Source: Cytophagales bacterium WSM2-2
GTDB taxonomy: Bacteria > Bacteroidota > Bacteroidia > Cytophagales > Cyclobacteriaceae
Assembly (NCBI GenBank): GCA_015472025.1
Contig: BNHL01000001.1
Span: 3,894,001 to 3,958,000, forward strand
DNA length: 64,000 nucleotides
Reading direction: 5' to 3'
A program made the translations under genes and the position numbers. Shown here piece after piece: positions 7,977 to 17,742 of the stretch. Every line of letters begins with the position of its first letter. Position 1 is the first letter of the stretch. The notes below the pieces were generated by a model. That model did no database searches and was not told the DNA's origin. It worked only from the letters and a program-made list of their open reading frames with translations.

Positions 7977-10900
7977 TGGCAACAAAAAGTAAAACTGATC
8001 CATTGTGGTTTAAAGATGCAGTCATCTATGAAGTAAGCGTTCGTGCATTTTGCGATAGCAATGGAGATGGCATTGGTGATTTCCAGGGACTGATCTCCAA
8101 ACTCGATTACCTTGAGGATCTCGGGATAAATACCATTTGGCTTTTGCCGTTTTTTCCTTCCCCTTTACGCGATGACGGGTTTGATGTAACTGACTATTGC
8201 GACATTCATGCCGACTACGGCAAGCTTTCTGACTTTAAAGAATTTTTGAAAGTGGCTCACGGTCGCGGCATGCGGGTGATTACAGAATTGGTTTTGAACC
8301 ACACCTCTGACCAGCACCCGTGGTTCCAGCGTTCGCGCAAAGCGAAGGCCGGTTCGCGCTATCGCGACTACTATGTGTGGAACAATTCTCCTGACAAATA
8401 CAAGGAAGCTCGGGTCATGTTTGCCGGGGAAGACTCAACTAACTGGGCATGGGATGTGGACGCCAAAGCATATTATTGGCACCGCTTCTATCGCCATCAA
8501 CCGGAACTCAATTACGATAATCCTGAAGTGCAGCTGGAGATCATCAAGGTGATCGACTTCTGGCTAAAAATCGGAGTAGATGGTTTTCGTCTTGGCTCTG
8601 TTCCTTTTCTATTCGAGGAGGACGGGACCAGTTGCGAGAACCTCCCGCAGACACACAACTTCGTGAAGAAGGTCAGGTCACACATGGACAAGCACTATGA
8701 TGACCGCGTACTGTTGGCAGAAGCGAACATGTGGCCCGAAGATGCTGCTGAGTATTTTGGAAAGGGGAATGAGTGTAACATGTGCTTCAACTATTCACTG
8801 ATGCCTCGTTTGTTTTTGGGTTTGAGAACCGAAGACAGTTTTCCGATCATCGATATTTTAGAACAAACACCGGCTACGCCAGAGAACTGTCAATGGGCAT
8901 TGTTCCTTCGAAACCATGATGAAATAGGATTGGAGATGGTGACGGAAGAAGAGAAAGATTACCTCTTCAAGGCTTACGCCACCGATCCGAACATGAAGCA
9001 CAACATAGGCATTCGCAGAAGGCTCGCTCCGTTGCTCAATAACGATCGGAGGAAAATCGAGATGTTGTACATGTTGTTGTTTTCGTTGCCAGGCACACCG
9101 ATCATATATTATGGAGATGAGATTGGCATGGGCGACAATATTTACCTCGGAGACCGCTTTGGGGTTCGCACGCCAATGCAATGGGACATGAACCTCAATG
9201 CAGGGTTTTCAAAAGCGAATCCACAAAAACTATTTCTTCCCGTCATCACCGATCCAGTATATCGTTATGAGTCGGTCAACGTGACGATGCAGGAAGAGAA
9301 TCCTTCTTCGCTGATGTGGTGGATAAAGAATGTACTCGCAATGCGGAAGCGTCTCCATGTTTTCGGACGAGGAGATTTGATTTTTATTGAAAGCTCCAAC
9401 GCGAAGGTTTTGTGTTTCGTTAGGAGTTTCAAAAATCAACGTGTAGCTGTTGTTGCAAACCTTTCGCAGTTTTCACAGGCAACAACGCTTGATTTCTCAG
9501 AGTTTAAAGAATGTGATATTACGGAGGCATTCAGTCAGAATCGCTTCATGAGTATTTCTGGGAGAGAGTATCCGATCACGTTAGGACCCTATGGCTACTA
9601 TTGGTTCCAGATTGATGCATCGGAAAAGAAAGAGACAGGTTTCTCTTCAAGCGAGTTGCCATTATATCAATCCGACTTGAGTTGGGAACGTACGTTTTCC
9701 GATTATGAAAACATACGTTTCATGGAGCGCAAAGTGCTGCAGAATTTCATGCGAAAATGCCGGTGGTTCGGAGGCAAGGCGAGGACCATCAGCAAAGTCA
9801 GCATTGATAAAGTAATTCCGCTTAAGGCAGAAGACGACACACACTATCTTTTAGTCGTTGAAGTTCATTATGTTCAAAAGCTTCCTGAGCTGTATTTCCT
9901 GCCGATCTCATTGGCGCAGTCCGACTCGCTGTTTGAAAGCATGGAATACAATGCACAGAGCGTTCTCTGTCGCGCTGACTTCCAGGGCAGGCCCGGGTTT
10001 ATTGTTGATAGCAGTTACAACAAAAACTTCAGGGATTTTCTTTTCCAGGCGATGGACAAGAAGATCAGGATAAAAGAAGAGGGGGGAACGTTGGAATTCA
10101 ATTCAGGGATTTACGTGAAACTGAGTTCCAGAAATGTGGACTCCAAAATCCTGAAGGCAGATCAAAGCAATACAGCCATTATTTACAACGATCAGTTCTT
10201 CTTCAAATTCTACCGCAGGGTGGAGCGTGAGATCAATCCCGATATGGAAATTGTACGCTTCCTCTCGGAAAGCACTAGTTTCAAGAACTCACCGAAATAT
10301 GCGGGCAGCATTGAATACATCGATGAAGAAGGAAGAATAATTGTGCTTGGCTTGTTGCAGGAGAAAGTGGAAAACCAGGGTGACAGTTGGGCAATGACCA
10401 TCGACTCCGTGGGGCGTTTTTATGAACGAGTGATGACGAATGCAAAGAAGGAAAAGTTGCCCAAGCTTCTTAATAAATCTGCGTTGACGTTCGAAGAATC
10501 TCCTGAGCTTATCCAGGAATTGATTGGCCGTGGTTTTTATGAACGAGTTGTGCGTCTTGGACAACGCACTGCTGAGATGCACATGGCACTTGCGTCCGAC
10601 AATTCCAATCCCGCATTTGCCCCAGAAGACTTTACACACAACTATCAGCGGTCATTATATTCATCATTGAGAAAACTCACCCGCGACAGATTGAAAGTCC
10701 TGGAGCAGTCGATGGATAAATTGAACGAGCATACGCAAATCCTGGCCAAAGAAATTTTGAGCAAAGAGAAATTGATCCTGGAATGCTTCAGCGATGTTTA
10801 TAAGGTCCGACTCGATGCTGTTAAAACGCGAATTCATGGAGACTATCACTTGGGCCAGGTTCTCTTTACCGGAAAGGATTTCGTCATCATCGACTTCGAG

Positions 10901-11296
10901 GGAGAGCCGGGTTTTAGTTTCAGTGAACGAAGATTGAAGAAGAGCCCGCTCAAAGATGTTGCAGGGATGATGCGCTCTTTCCACTATGCCGCGTTCGGGA
11001 AGATTCTGCTTAATGAAAATTACCGCGAGCGCGACCTGGAATTCCTAGGGCAGTGGGCGGAAGTGTGGCAACATTATATAAGCCGCTTCTATATGGGTGC
11101 TTATCTCGAAAGAAAAGGAATGAAACAGGATTTGTCTGAAGGCGATGATATTCTCATGAGCGTTTACCTTCTGGAGAAGGCGATCTATGAATTGGGATAT
11201 GAACTCAATGGGCGGCCAGACTGGGTGATTATCCCGCTCCGCGGAATTCAATATCAACTCAATCGCTGGGCACTGTCAAAGAAACGAGAGGCATAA
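7976..11296 (+). CDS. treS-pep2: Trehalose synthase/maltokinase fusion (TreS-Pep2) with altered TreS active site
   Basis: A 1106-residue fusion. Residues 1 to about 550 are a GH13_16 trehalose synthase domain, which normally interconverts trehalose and maltose. Residues from about 585 are a maltokinase that makes maltose 1-phosphate for GlgE. The kinase looks intact: HGDYHLGQVL with Asp956 and IDFEGEPG. In the TreS part, Glu249 (LLAEANMWPED) and Asp315 (RNHDE) are present. However, the nucleophile position in region II reads GFRLGSVP, with Gly207 (codon GGC, 8594-8596) where Asp is expected, and region I has Glu104 (ELVLNH) where Asp is usual. The frame is otherwise undamaged and full length. 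The TreS domain is therefore probably not a normal trehalose isomerase and may act as scaffold or glucan/sugar sensor. glgB follows after three bases. Confidence 0.93.
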   Translation: MATKSKTDPLWFKDAVIYEVSVRAFCDSNGDGIGDFQGLISKLDYLEDLGINTIWLLPFFPSPLRDDGFDVTDYCDIHADYGKLSDFKEFLKVAHGRGMRVITELVLNHTSDQHPWFQRSRKAKAGSRYRDYYVWNNSPDKYKEARVMFAGEDSTNWAWDVDAKAYYWHRFYRHQPELNYDNPEVQLEIIKVIDFWLKIGVDGFRLGSVPFLFEEDGTSCENLPQTHNFVKKVRSHMDKHYDDRVLLAEANMWPEDAAEYFGKGNECNMCFNYSLMPRLFLGLRTEDSFPIIDILEQTPATPENCQWALFLRNHDEIGLEMVTEEEKDYLFKAYATDPNMKHNIGIRRRLAPLLNNDRRKIEMLYMLLFSLPGTPIIYYGDEIGMGDNIYLGDRFGVRTPMQWDMNLNAGFSKANPQKLFLPVITDPVYRYESVNVTMQEENPSSLMWWIKNVLAMRKRLHVFGRGDLIFIESSNAKVLCFVRSFKNQRVAVVANLSQFSQATTLDFSEFKECDITEAFSQNRFMSISGREYPITLGPYGYYWFQIDASEKKETGFSSSELPLYQSDLSWERTFSDYENIRFMERKVLQNFMRKCRWFGGKARTISKVSIDKVIPLKAEDDTHYLLVVEVHYVQKLPELYFLPISLAQSDSLFESMEYNAQSVLCRADFQGRPGFIVDSSYNKNFRDFLFQAMDKKIRIKEEGGTLEFNSGIYVKLSSRNVDSKILKADQSNTAIIYNDQFFFKFYRRVEREINPDMEIVRFLSESTSFKNSPKYAGSIEYIDEEGRIIVLGLLQEKVENQGDSWAMTIDSVGRFYERVMTNAKKEKLPKLLNKSALTFEESPELIQELIGRGFYERVVRLGQRTAEMHMALASDNSNPAFAPEDFTHNYQRSLYSSLRKLTRDRLKVLEQSMDKLNEHTQILAKEILSKEKLILECFSDVYKVRLDAVKTRIHGDYHLGQVLFTGKDFVIIDFEGEPGFSFSERRLKKSPLKDVAGMMRSFHYAAFGKILLNENYRERDLEFLGQWAEVWQHYISRFYMGAYLERKGMKQDLSEGDDILMSVYLLEKAIYELGYELNGRPDWVIIPLRGIQYQLNRWALSKKREA

Positions 11297-11299
11297 AAC

Positions 11300-13255
11300 A
11301 TGGGAAAGAAGAAAACGGCCAAAACAGAAGACCCCGGCTTTAGCCTCCTGACGGATTTTGACATACATCTGTTCAAAACAGGGAAGCATTTCAAACTTCA
11401 CGAGAAACTCGGTGCTCACCTGGTTAAGAACAATAAAGAACAAGGAACTTATTTTGCAGTTTGGGCGCCCAATGCTAAATCCGTTTCCGTCATCGGCAAT
11501 TTCAACCAATGGAAAGACAATGAACAAAAGCTTTCTCCGAGATGGGATGAGTCAGGGATATGGGAAGGTTTCTTCGTCGGAATAAAAAAGGGTGAAGCGT
11601 ACAAATATGCCATCCACTCCAACACTGGAGAATACCTGGAGAAAGCCGACCCGTTTGCGTTCTTCAGCGAAGTGCCGCCACGCACAGCATCTATTGTCTG
11701 GGACCACGACTATACCTGGAATGACAAGGCGTGGATGAACAAGCGCAAGAAAGAACAGGCGCAGTCGCGGCCGATGTCTGTTTATGAAATTCACTTTGGT
11801 AGCTGGCGAAGAAACCCGGGAGAGGCAAACCGGTCGCTGACTTACAAGGAAATGAAAATCGAATTGGTGAACTACATCCAAGAGACAGGATTCACACACG
11901 TGGAATTCCTTCCGATGATGGAGCATCCGTTCTTTGGATCGTGGGGATACCAGATTACTGGCTACTATGCACCCACCAGCCGTTATGGTTCACCGCAGGA
12001 ATTCATGGAGTTGATCGATGCCTTGCACGAGGCGGAGATCGGAGTAATTCTCGATTGGGTTCCATCACATTTCCCTGGCGATGCGCATGGCTTGTACAAA
12101 TTTGACGGAACCAATCTCTACGAGCATGCCGACCCGCGCAAAGGTTTTCATCCCGACTGGAGCAGTTACATTTATAATTATGGCCGCAACGAGGTGAGGT
12201 CGTTTCTCATCAGCAATGCGATCTTCTGGCTGGAATTCTTCCATGCCGATGGTTTGCGTGTTGATGCCGTAGCCTCCATGCTATACCTCGACTATTCGCG
12301 CAAAGCAGGAGAGTGGATACCCAATCAATATGGAGGTAATGAAAATATTGAAGCGATTCAATTCCTGAAAGAATTGAATGAAGTGGTGTACAGCAATTTT
12401 CCTGATGCCGTGACAATTGCTGAGGAATCTACTTCGTGGCCTGGTGTTTCTAGACCAACCTATCTTGGTGGCCTCGGCTTCGGACAAAAGTGGATGATGG
12501 GATGGATGCATGACACACTTCATTATTTTCAGAAAGATCCTGTGCATCGCAAATACCATCAGAACGATATCACATTCAGCATCATGTATGCGTTCACGGA
12601 GAACTTCATGCTGCCGCTTTCACACGATGAAGTCGTTCACGGCAAGGGCCCGCTGATTGGCCGGATGCCCGGCGATGAATGGAGGCGCTTTGCCAACCTT
12701 CGCCTCTTGTATGGCATGATGTACATGCATCCCGGCACGAAGCTTTTGTTCATGGGCGGAGAGTTTGGGCAGACAGCAGAATGGAACCACGACTATAGCT
12801 TACACTGGCATTTACTTAAACATGATTTTCATAAAGGGGTGTTGAACCTTGTCAAAGATCTCAATGCGCTTTACCGCTCAGAGTTAGCGCTGCATCAGTA
12901 CCAGTTTAGCAACAAGGGATTCGAGTGGATTGATTATGCCGACCGTGAGAACAGTGTGATCGTTTTCATGCGTAAGTGTGATGACCCAATGCAGTCACTC
13001 ATTGTTGTTGCCAATTTCACACCCGAACTACAAGGGCAGTATAGACTGGGAGTGCCTTTCCGTGGAATCTGGAGTGAAGTATTGAATTCAGACAACCTCA
13101 ACTACGGAGGAGGAGGTCAATTGAACAACAGCAATCAGTTCACTTCGCCTGTAAAATACCATGGAAAAGATTTCTCTATTTCTGTTACGCTCGCCCCGCT
13201 AGGCATATCAGTTTTCAAATTAAACAAGTCGTTGTCAGAGTTTGAATTGGAATAG
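11300..13255 (+). CDS. glgB: 1,4-alpha-glucan branching enzyme
   Basis: This enzyme forms alpha-1,6 branches in glycogen-like glucan. The 651-residue protein has a CBM48 domain (residues about 45-130, YFAVWAPNAKSVSVIGNFNQW region), a GH13 barrel and an all-beta C-terminal domain. Catalytic residues are visible: Asp322 (GLRVDAVASM), Glu375 (IAEESTSWP) and Asp443 (SHDEVVHGKG). The SHDEVVHGK and RVDAVASMLYLDYSR motifs are specific for branching enzymes. It begins three bases after the TreS-Pep2 stop and is followed by the GH57 gene after 33 bases, consistent with one operon producing branched alpha-glucan by the GlgE route. Confidence 0.97.
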   Translation: MGKKKTAKTEDPGFSLLTDFDIHLFKTGKHFKLHEKLGAHLVKNNKEQGTYFAVWAPNAKSVSVIGNFNQWKDNEQKLSPRWDESGIWEGFFVGIKKGEAYKYAIHSNTGEYLEKADPFAFFSEVPPRTASIVWDHDYTWNDKAWMNKRKKEQAQSRPMSVYEIHFGSWRRNPGEANRSLTYKEMKIELVNYIQETGFTHVEFLPMMEHPFFGSWGYQITGYYAPTSRYGSPQEFMELIDALHEAEIGVILDWVPSHFPGDAHGLYKFDGTNLYEHADPRKGFHPDWSSYIYNYGRNEVRSFLISNAIFWLEFFHADGLRVDAVASMLYLDYSRKAGEWIPNQYGGNENIEAIQFLKELNEVVYSNFPDAVTIAEESTSWPGVSRPTYLGGLGFGQKWMMGWMHDTLHYFQKDPVHRKYHQNDITFSIMYAFTENFMLPLSHDEVVHGKGPLIGRMPGDEWRRFANLRLLYGMMYMHPGTKLLFMGGEFGQTAEWNHDYSLHWHLLKHDFHKGVLNLVKDLNALYRSELALHQYQFSNKGFEWIDYADRENSVIVFMRKCDDPMQSLIVVANFTPELQGQYRLGVPFRGIWSEVLNSDNLNYGGGGQLNNSNQFTSPVKYHGKDFSISVTLAPLGISVFKLNKSLSEFELE

Positions 13256-13288
13256 CACTGCATACTAAATCTGAAGTTTCCTTAGTTC

Positions 13289-15682
13289 ATGTCATCGAAT
13301 AATTTCATTTGCATTCACGGTCATTTTTACCAACCGCCACGTGAGAATGCGTGGCTTGAGGTGATTGAAGTACAGGATTCCGCGCATCCCTACCACGACT
13401 GGAATGAACGCATCAATGCGGAGTGCTACGATCCCAATGCTACAGCGCGTATCCTGAACGAACAGGGCGTGATACGTGACATTGTCAACAACTACTCACG
13501 TATCAGTTTCAATTTTGGCCCGACTTTGCTTTCGTGGATGGAGATCAACGCGAAGGAAACGTACGATGCCATTCTTGAAGCCGACAAAGAAAGTATGAAG
13601 CGCTTCGGAGGTCATGGCTCCGCCATTGCACAGGTGTACAATCACATCATCATGCCCCTGGCAAACGCCCGCGACAAACAAACGCAGATTCTCTGGGGCA
13701 TACGTGATTTTGAACATCGCTTTGGCAGGAAACCCGAAGGCATGTGGTTGGCCGAAACAGCGGTGGACACCGCGACACTCGAAGCTCTTGCTGATCATGA
13801 TATCAAATTCACCGTTCTCGCTCCGCGCCAGGCAAAGGCGATAAGAAAAGCAGGAGAGGAGTGGACTGAAGTGAATGACAAGACGGTTAACACAAAACAG
13901 GCTTACCGCTGCAACCTTCCTTCCGGCAGATCGATTCACCTTTTCTTCTACGATGGAGACATTTCGCAATCCATCGCCTTCAATGGCTTGCTCAATGATG
14001 GTAAACACTTTGCCGAGAGCTTGCTGAACGCCATCGATGCGAAAGAAACATCCTCTCAATTGATCCACGTTGCTACGGATGGAGAGACTTACGGTCATCA
14101 TCATTCGCATGGAGATATGGCACTGGCCTTTTGCCTGGACTATATTGAGAAAGATCACCGTGTTAATCTGACAAACTACGCGCAATTCCTTTCACTGGTG
14201 CCGATCACGCACGAAGCCCAGATTTTTGAGAACAGTTCGTGGAGCTGTGTGCATGGTGTGGAGCGTTGGCGCAGCGACTGCGGGTGCAATACCGGTGGCA
14301 AGGCAGAGTGGAACCAGAAGTGGAGAAAACCATTGCGTGAAGCATTGGACTGGCTCCGCGATGCTGTGAACGAAATTGTAGAGCGTGAAGGAAAGAAAGT
14401 ACTTCGTGACCTGTCCATCGCGCGAAATGATTATATCAATGTCATTCTCAACCGGAATGAGGGTACGGTAAAGAAATTCCTGAAGTCGAATATCATTGAG
14501 AGTGCTTCTTCTATGGATGTATTGCGGTTGATGGAAATGCAACGCCATGCGCTGCTCATGTATACGAGTTGCGGTTGGTTCTTTGATGAAATTTCCGGTA
14601 TTGAGACCACACAAGTGCTGCAGTATGCCTGCCGTGTGATCCAGTTGGCTAGCCAAACGGGTGGAGTAGATCTCGAGCCGGAATTCCTTCAACGGCTGGA
14701 ACTAGCACCAAGTAACATTGCCGCGCATCAAAATGCAGCGGAGATATACAAGAAGTATGTTATTCCCGCCCGCACCAACCTGAAGCGCGTGGGCATGCAC
14801 TATGCTGTGTCTTCCATCTTTGATGAAGAACCCGAGGTCCTGAACATTTTCAACTACAAGACGTTTTCAGAGTCGTTCATCAAAAAAGAGGCGGGCGATC
14901 AGAAACTGGCTTTGGGGATTACCCGGGTGAAGTCACTCGTAACCTTATCGGAAAAGAAATTCTCTTTTGCAGTGATCTGCCTCGGTAAACATAATATCAT
15001 CGGCAACATCTCTCTTGATATGGGGCCCGACAATTTTGCGAGCATGCAGTTCCGAATGGTCAAAGCTTTTGAAGAAGGAAGACTCGGTGATGTGATAGGT
15101 TATATGCAGTCGTATTTCGGACAGGAGAAGTACACCATCTGGCAACTGTTCAGCGATGAGAAACGCAAAGTGCTTGAGTTGATCGCGCAAGATAGTCTGT
15201 CAACACTGGAGAACTCCCTGCGTAAGAGCTACAACAGCGACTACCAACTTATCACTGCGCTCTCCAACAACGGCATTCCTATTCCGCCAGCCTACAAGAC
15301 CGCTTTCGAATATGTTTTGAATGCTGACCTTATCAAATGTTTTTCTTCTGAGAAGATCAATATCAAGACCATGGAGCGCATCGCCTCTGAACTTGATCGC
15401 TGGAACCTCAAGATTGAGGACGTCAGCAAGCTCTCTCGTCTTGCCGGTGAAAGTATCTACAAAGAACTCAAGCGCATCGGCAGTGAACAGGAAAACCTGA
15501 AGCGCCTGCAGCGTCTTAACCGCATGTTTCCTTTATTGAAGAAATTCGGTTTGAGCCCGCATCTGCACAAGAGTCAGAATTACTACTTCCAGCTTTCGAA
15601 AGAACCGCACATTATTAATGGTGAGGCGGAGTGGAAGGAACAGTTTGGAGTGCTGGGGGAGAACCTGGGAGTGAAGGTGTGA
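13289..15682 (+). CDS. GH57-family glycosidase with DUF3536 domain
   Basis: A 797-residue cytoplasmic protein without signal peptide. The first ~300 residues are a GH57 barrel, a family of alpha-glucan-acting amylases, 4-alpha-glucanotransferases and branching enzymes. Visible GH57 motifs are the opening HGHFYQPPRENAW, GMWLAETAVD with the expected nucleophile Glu156, and ATDGETYGHHH with the expected acid Asp264. The remaining part matches the DUF3536 type of long C-terminal helical region (ARNDYINVILNR, MLMYTSCGWFFDEISGIET). Its place behind glgE, treS-pep2 and glgB suggests degradation or remodelling of the same intracellular glucan. It could supply maltose to the maltokinase; that is inference, and the exact product is not known. 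Confidence 0.88.
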   Translation: MSSNNFICIHGHFYQPPRENAWLEVIEVQDSAHPYHDWNERINAECYDPNATARILNEQGVIRDIVNNYSRISFNFGPTLLSWMEINAKETYDAILEADKESMKRFGGHGSAIAQVYNHIIMPLANARDKQTQILWGIRDFEHRFGRKPEGMWLAETAVDTATLEALADHDIKFTVLAPRQAKAIRKAGEEWTEVNDKTVNTKQAYRCNLPSGRSIHLFFYDGDISQSIAFNGLLNDGKHFAESLLNAIDAKETSSQLIHVATDGETYGHHHSHGDMALAFCLDYIEKDHRVNLTNYAQFLSLVPITHEAQIFENSSWSCVHGVERWRSDCGCNTGGKAEWNQKWRKPLREALDWLRDAVNEIVEREGKKVLRDLSIARNDYINVILNRNEGTVKKFLKSNIIESASSMDVLRLMEMQRHALLMYTSCGWFFDEISGIETTQVLQYACRVIQLASQTGGVDLEPEFLQRLELAPSNIAAHQNAAEIYKKYVIPARTNLKRVGMHYAVSSIFDEEPEVLNIFNYKTFSESFIKKEAGDQKLALGITRVKSLVTLSEKKFSFAVICLGKHNIIGNISLDMGPDNFASMQFRMVKAFEEGRLGDVIGYMQSYFGQEKYTIWQLFSDEKRKVLELIAQDSLSTLENSLRKSYNSDYQLITALSNNGIPIPPAYKTAFEYVLNADLIKCFSSEKINIKTMERIASELDRWNLKIEDVSKLSRLAGESIYKELKRIGSEQENLKRLQRLNRMFPLLKKFGLSPHLHKSQNYYFQLSKEPHIINGEAEWKEQFGVLGENLGVKV

Positions 15683-15778
15683 TACACGCGCTGCAAATTC
15701 TAAATCTCTGAGAGCGCAAATTCGTTAACGCCAACAAGGAGTAACGGACAAATCAACATTCCTCACTATCTTAACCGA

Positions 15779-16591
15779 ATGAAACGAATACTTGTCCCGA
15801 TCGATTTCTCCCGATCATCCGGGCTTGCAGCCCACTATGCCGTGGGCATCGCCAAACAACTTTCAGCCACGGTTGAGATTGTACATGTCATCAATATAGA
15901 TCCGTCCACACGCCTTCCTAACTGGAAGAAGCTGGAAGAGGAGCTGGTGAAAAGTGCCCAAAAAGACGCGGATCTTTTTATGGCTGACCTCAACGACAGC
16001 GGGGTCACCTACAAGCCCTTGTTCGGGTTCCCTTTCCAGGATGTAGTAGAAGAACATGCACTGAAAACAAAGACAGATATAATAGTCATGGGTTCCACAG
16101 GAGCCTCGGGACTAAAGAAACTCGTGGGTAGCAATGCGGCTGCACTGATCGACAAGAGTCAGATTCCGGTGCTGGTGGTACCCGTAGATGCTAAGTTTAA
16201 TGGGCTCGCCAAAATCGTGTACGCCTCAGACATGACTCAGTTGAATGAGGAGATCAAACCGATTGCCCGGTTCACAAAACCGTTTGATGGAGAGCTGACA
16301 GTCCTTCACATCTCCAACAAAGACCAGAGTGATTGGGAAGATCATTCCCTGTTGGTGCAGACACTCAGGCGCGCCACTGGCTATGACCGCATCAGGTTTC
16401 ACGAAGACAAAAATGAAAACATTGCGGAAGGGATTGAAGAGTTTGTAACTAAAGAAGAACCGGACTTGCTGATCATGTTCACCCACAAGCTGGCCCTCTA
16501 TGAGAAAGTGTTTGGAAAGAGCGTAACCCGGCAGCTGGCTCATCACAACCGGATACCCTTGCTGGCCTTCAATGGATATTTTTCACGGTGA
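15779..16591 (+). CDS. Tandem universal stress protein (UspA family)
   Basis: A 270-residue cytoplasmic protein with two Usp folds, residues about 1-140 and 148-270. The first begins MKRILVPIDFSRSS and carries the ATP-binding signature GSTGASGLKKLVGSNA (G-2x-G-9x-G-S), so it probably binds ATP. The second repeat ends in KSVTRQLAHHNRIPLLAF and has lost the glycine-rich signature. Tandem Usp proteins are common regulators or stress factors in Bacteroidota. It lies 96 bases after the GH57 gene on the same strand and could be the last gene of the alpha-glucan operon; a convergent DinB gene follows behind a terminator. Confidence 0.9.
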   Translation: MKRILVPIDFSRSSGLAAHYAVGIAKQLSATVEIVHVINIDPSTRLPNWKKLEEELVKSAQKDADLFMADLNDSGVTYKPLFGFPFQDVVEEHALKTKTDIIVMGSTGASGLKKLVGSNAAALIDKSQIPVLVVPVDAKFNGLAKIVYASDMTQLNEEIKPIARFTKPFDGELTVLHISNKDQSDWEDHSLLVQTLRRATGYDRIRFHEDKNENIAEGIEEFVTKEEPDLLIMFTHKLALYEKVFGKSVTRQLAHHNRIPLLAFNGYFSR

Positions 16592-16648
16592 GAAATGCGG
16601 GTTATTGGATTGCTAATATTGCGTCTGGTATAGAGTATCGGGTATCAT

Positions 16649-16687
16649 CAAAAAAAGCAGAGCCTGTTACCGAACTCTGCATTTTTC
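16649..16687. terminator. Bidirectional terminator between convergent genes
   Basis: GCAGAG (16657-16662) pairs with CTCTGC (16675-16680) across a 12-base loop. A-tracts lie on the left and ATTTTT on the right, so both the usp gene and the opposite DinB gene could terminate here. The stem is only six base pairs, which lowers confidence. Confidence 0.6.
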
Positions 16688-16706
16688 AAGTTGAGCTTAT
16701 TGAAGC

Positions 16707-17228
16707 TTACTTTTTATCATTCCATGGAGGAGTGATTCCATTCATTCTTGAATAAGCAATAGCCTGCCCTAAATGTTCCGTAGAGTGACCAACCGCAATC
16801 AGCACTGCTGACATTTGAGTGTATTCTCCGGGGAAAGGGAATTCTACTTTCTTGGCCATATCACCGTCCTTCATTGCTTTCACTGCTCCGATGATGACAT
16901 CATACGATTGCTTGAGGGCAGCTGTAAGTTGTTCCTTGGTTTTCAGATCTTTTTCAATCGTTTCCATCTTTACACCATCGGGAATTTTAGCGCCCAACTT
17001 TGAAGCAAAGAAATAGTTGGCTGAAACGAGATGCGCAAAAACTTCAGCAACCGAACGTACCCCCGGTTGAGGAGCCCATGCAAATTTATCGCCAGGGATA
17101 GCTTGTGCCAGCATCATTACCTGGCCAGAAGAAAACATAAGTGAACCGGCTGCTTCTTTTTGCAACTGACCCTGGCCGAATGCATTCAAGGCAACGATAA
17201 ACGCGATAAGTGTTAATAATTTTTTCAT
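16707..17228 (-). CDS. Secreted DinB-family protein
   Basis: A 173-residue protein with a clear signal peptide (MKKLLTLIAFIVALNAFGQ, cleavage expected after AFG-Q). The mature part is a DinB/YfiT-type four-helix bundle. The three metal-ligand histidines can be placed: HLVSANYF in helix 2 and the pair in GHSTEHLGQ near the C-terminus. DinB-fold proteins include thiol-dependent transferases and many proteins of unknown substrate. The export signal makes a periplasmic or lipid-surface role likely. It is transcribed alone, convergent to the usp gene. Confidence 0.88.
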   Translation of the reverse strand: MKKLLTLIAFIVALNAFGQGQLQKEAAGSLMFSSGQVMMLAQAIPGDKFAWAPQPGVRSVAEVFAHLVSANYFFASKLGAKIPDGVKMETIEKDLKTKEQLTAALKQSYDVIIGAVKAMKDGDMAKKVEFPFPGEYTQMSAVLIAVGHSTEHLGQAIAYSRMNGITPPWNDKK

Positions 17229-17418
17229 ACGGGTAAAAGTTTGTTAATGAGATGTTAGTATTAGATATAATGTAGCAAATATTTTGCCGCTGGGCAAAGA
17301 TACATCTTCTAATCTCCGCAGTGCATACATTCAGATGAAAGCTTGATAGAAATCAAAAGACCAATTCTGTTTTAGATGAATTTTTATAAAATTTGCACTT
17401 TGATAATTAGTTTTTTTT

Positions 17419-17634
17419 ATGGCATTTGACAGAAAAGCACAGAACTTAAAAAAGATTGAAGTTGGAGATGTGGTGAAGATGACATCACATCCTGAATTTA
17501 AGATGACCGTATTCAGCGTTGATAGCAACAGCGTTAAGTGTGCGTGGTTTGATAATGACAAGTCACTTCGAATTCATGATTTCCCGATTCAGACGGTGTA
17601 TGTCGCAAACAAATCTATGCAGCGGTTAAAGTAA
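17419..17634 (+). CDS. Small DUF2158-like protein
   Basis: A 71-residue cytoplasmic protein. It has the DUF2158 (YodC-like) layout: GDVVKMTSHPEFKMTVFSV, then CAWFDNDKSLRIHDFP, ending in a hydrophobic-strand segment IQTVYVAN. These small proteins form an SH3-like barrel; their function is not known. ATG at 17419 is preceded by an A/T-rich leader with TATAAAATTTGC about 15-26 bases upstream, which could be a promoter element with an unusual three-base gap. The gene is monocistronic. Confidence 0.75.
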   Translation: MAFDRKAQNLKKIEVGDVVKMTSHPEFKMTVFSVDSNSVKCAWFDNDKSLRIHDFPIQTVYVANKSMQRLK

Positions 17635-17742
17635 CCGATCTACTGGACTTTCAGGTAATAATGTGCCGTGGACCCTTCCATGTAAATAGACCTTGCTAAT
17701 TCTTTGCACAGGTCTATTTTTGGGTATCAAAACCTTTTACCT

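Noticed and set aside
13496-14185. 229-residue minus-strand open frame
   Set aside because: It is opposite to the well-supported GH57 gene and has no family-like wording; it is a shadow.
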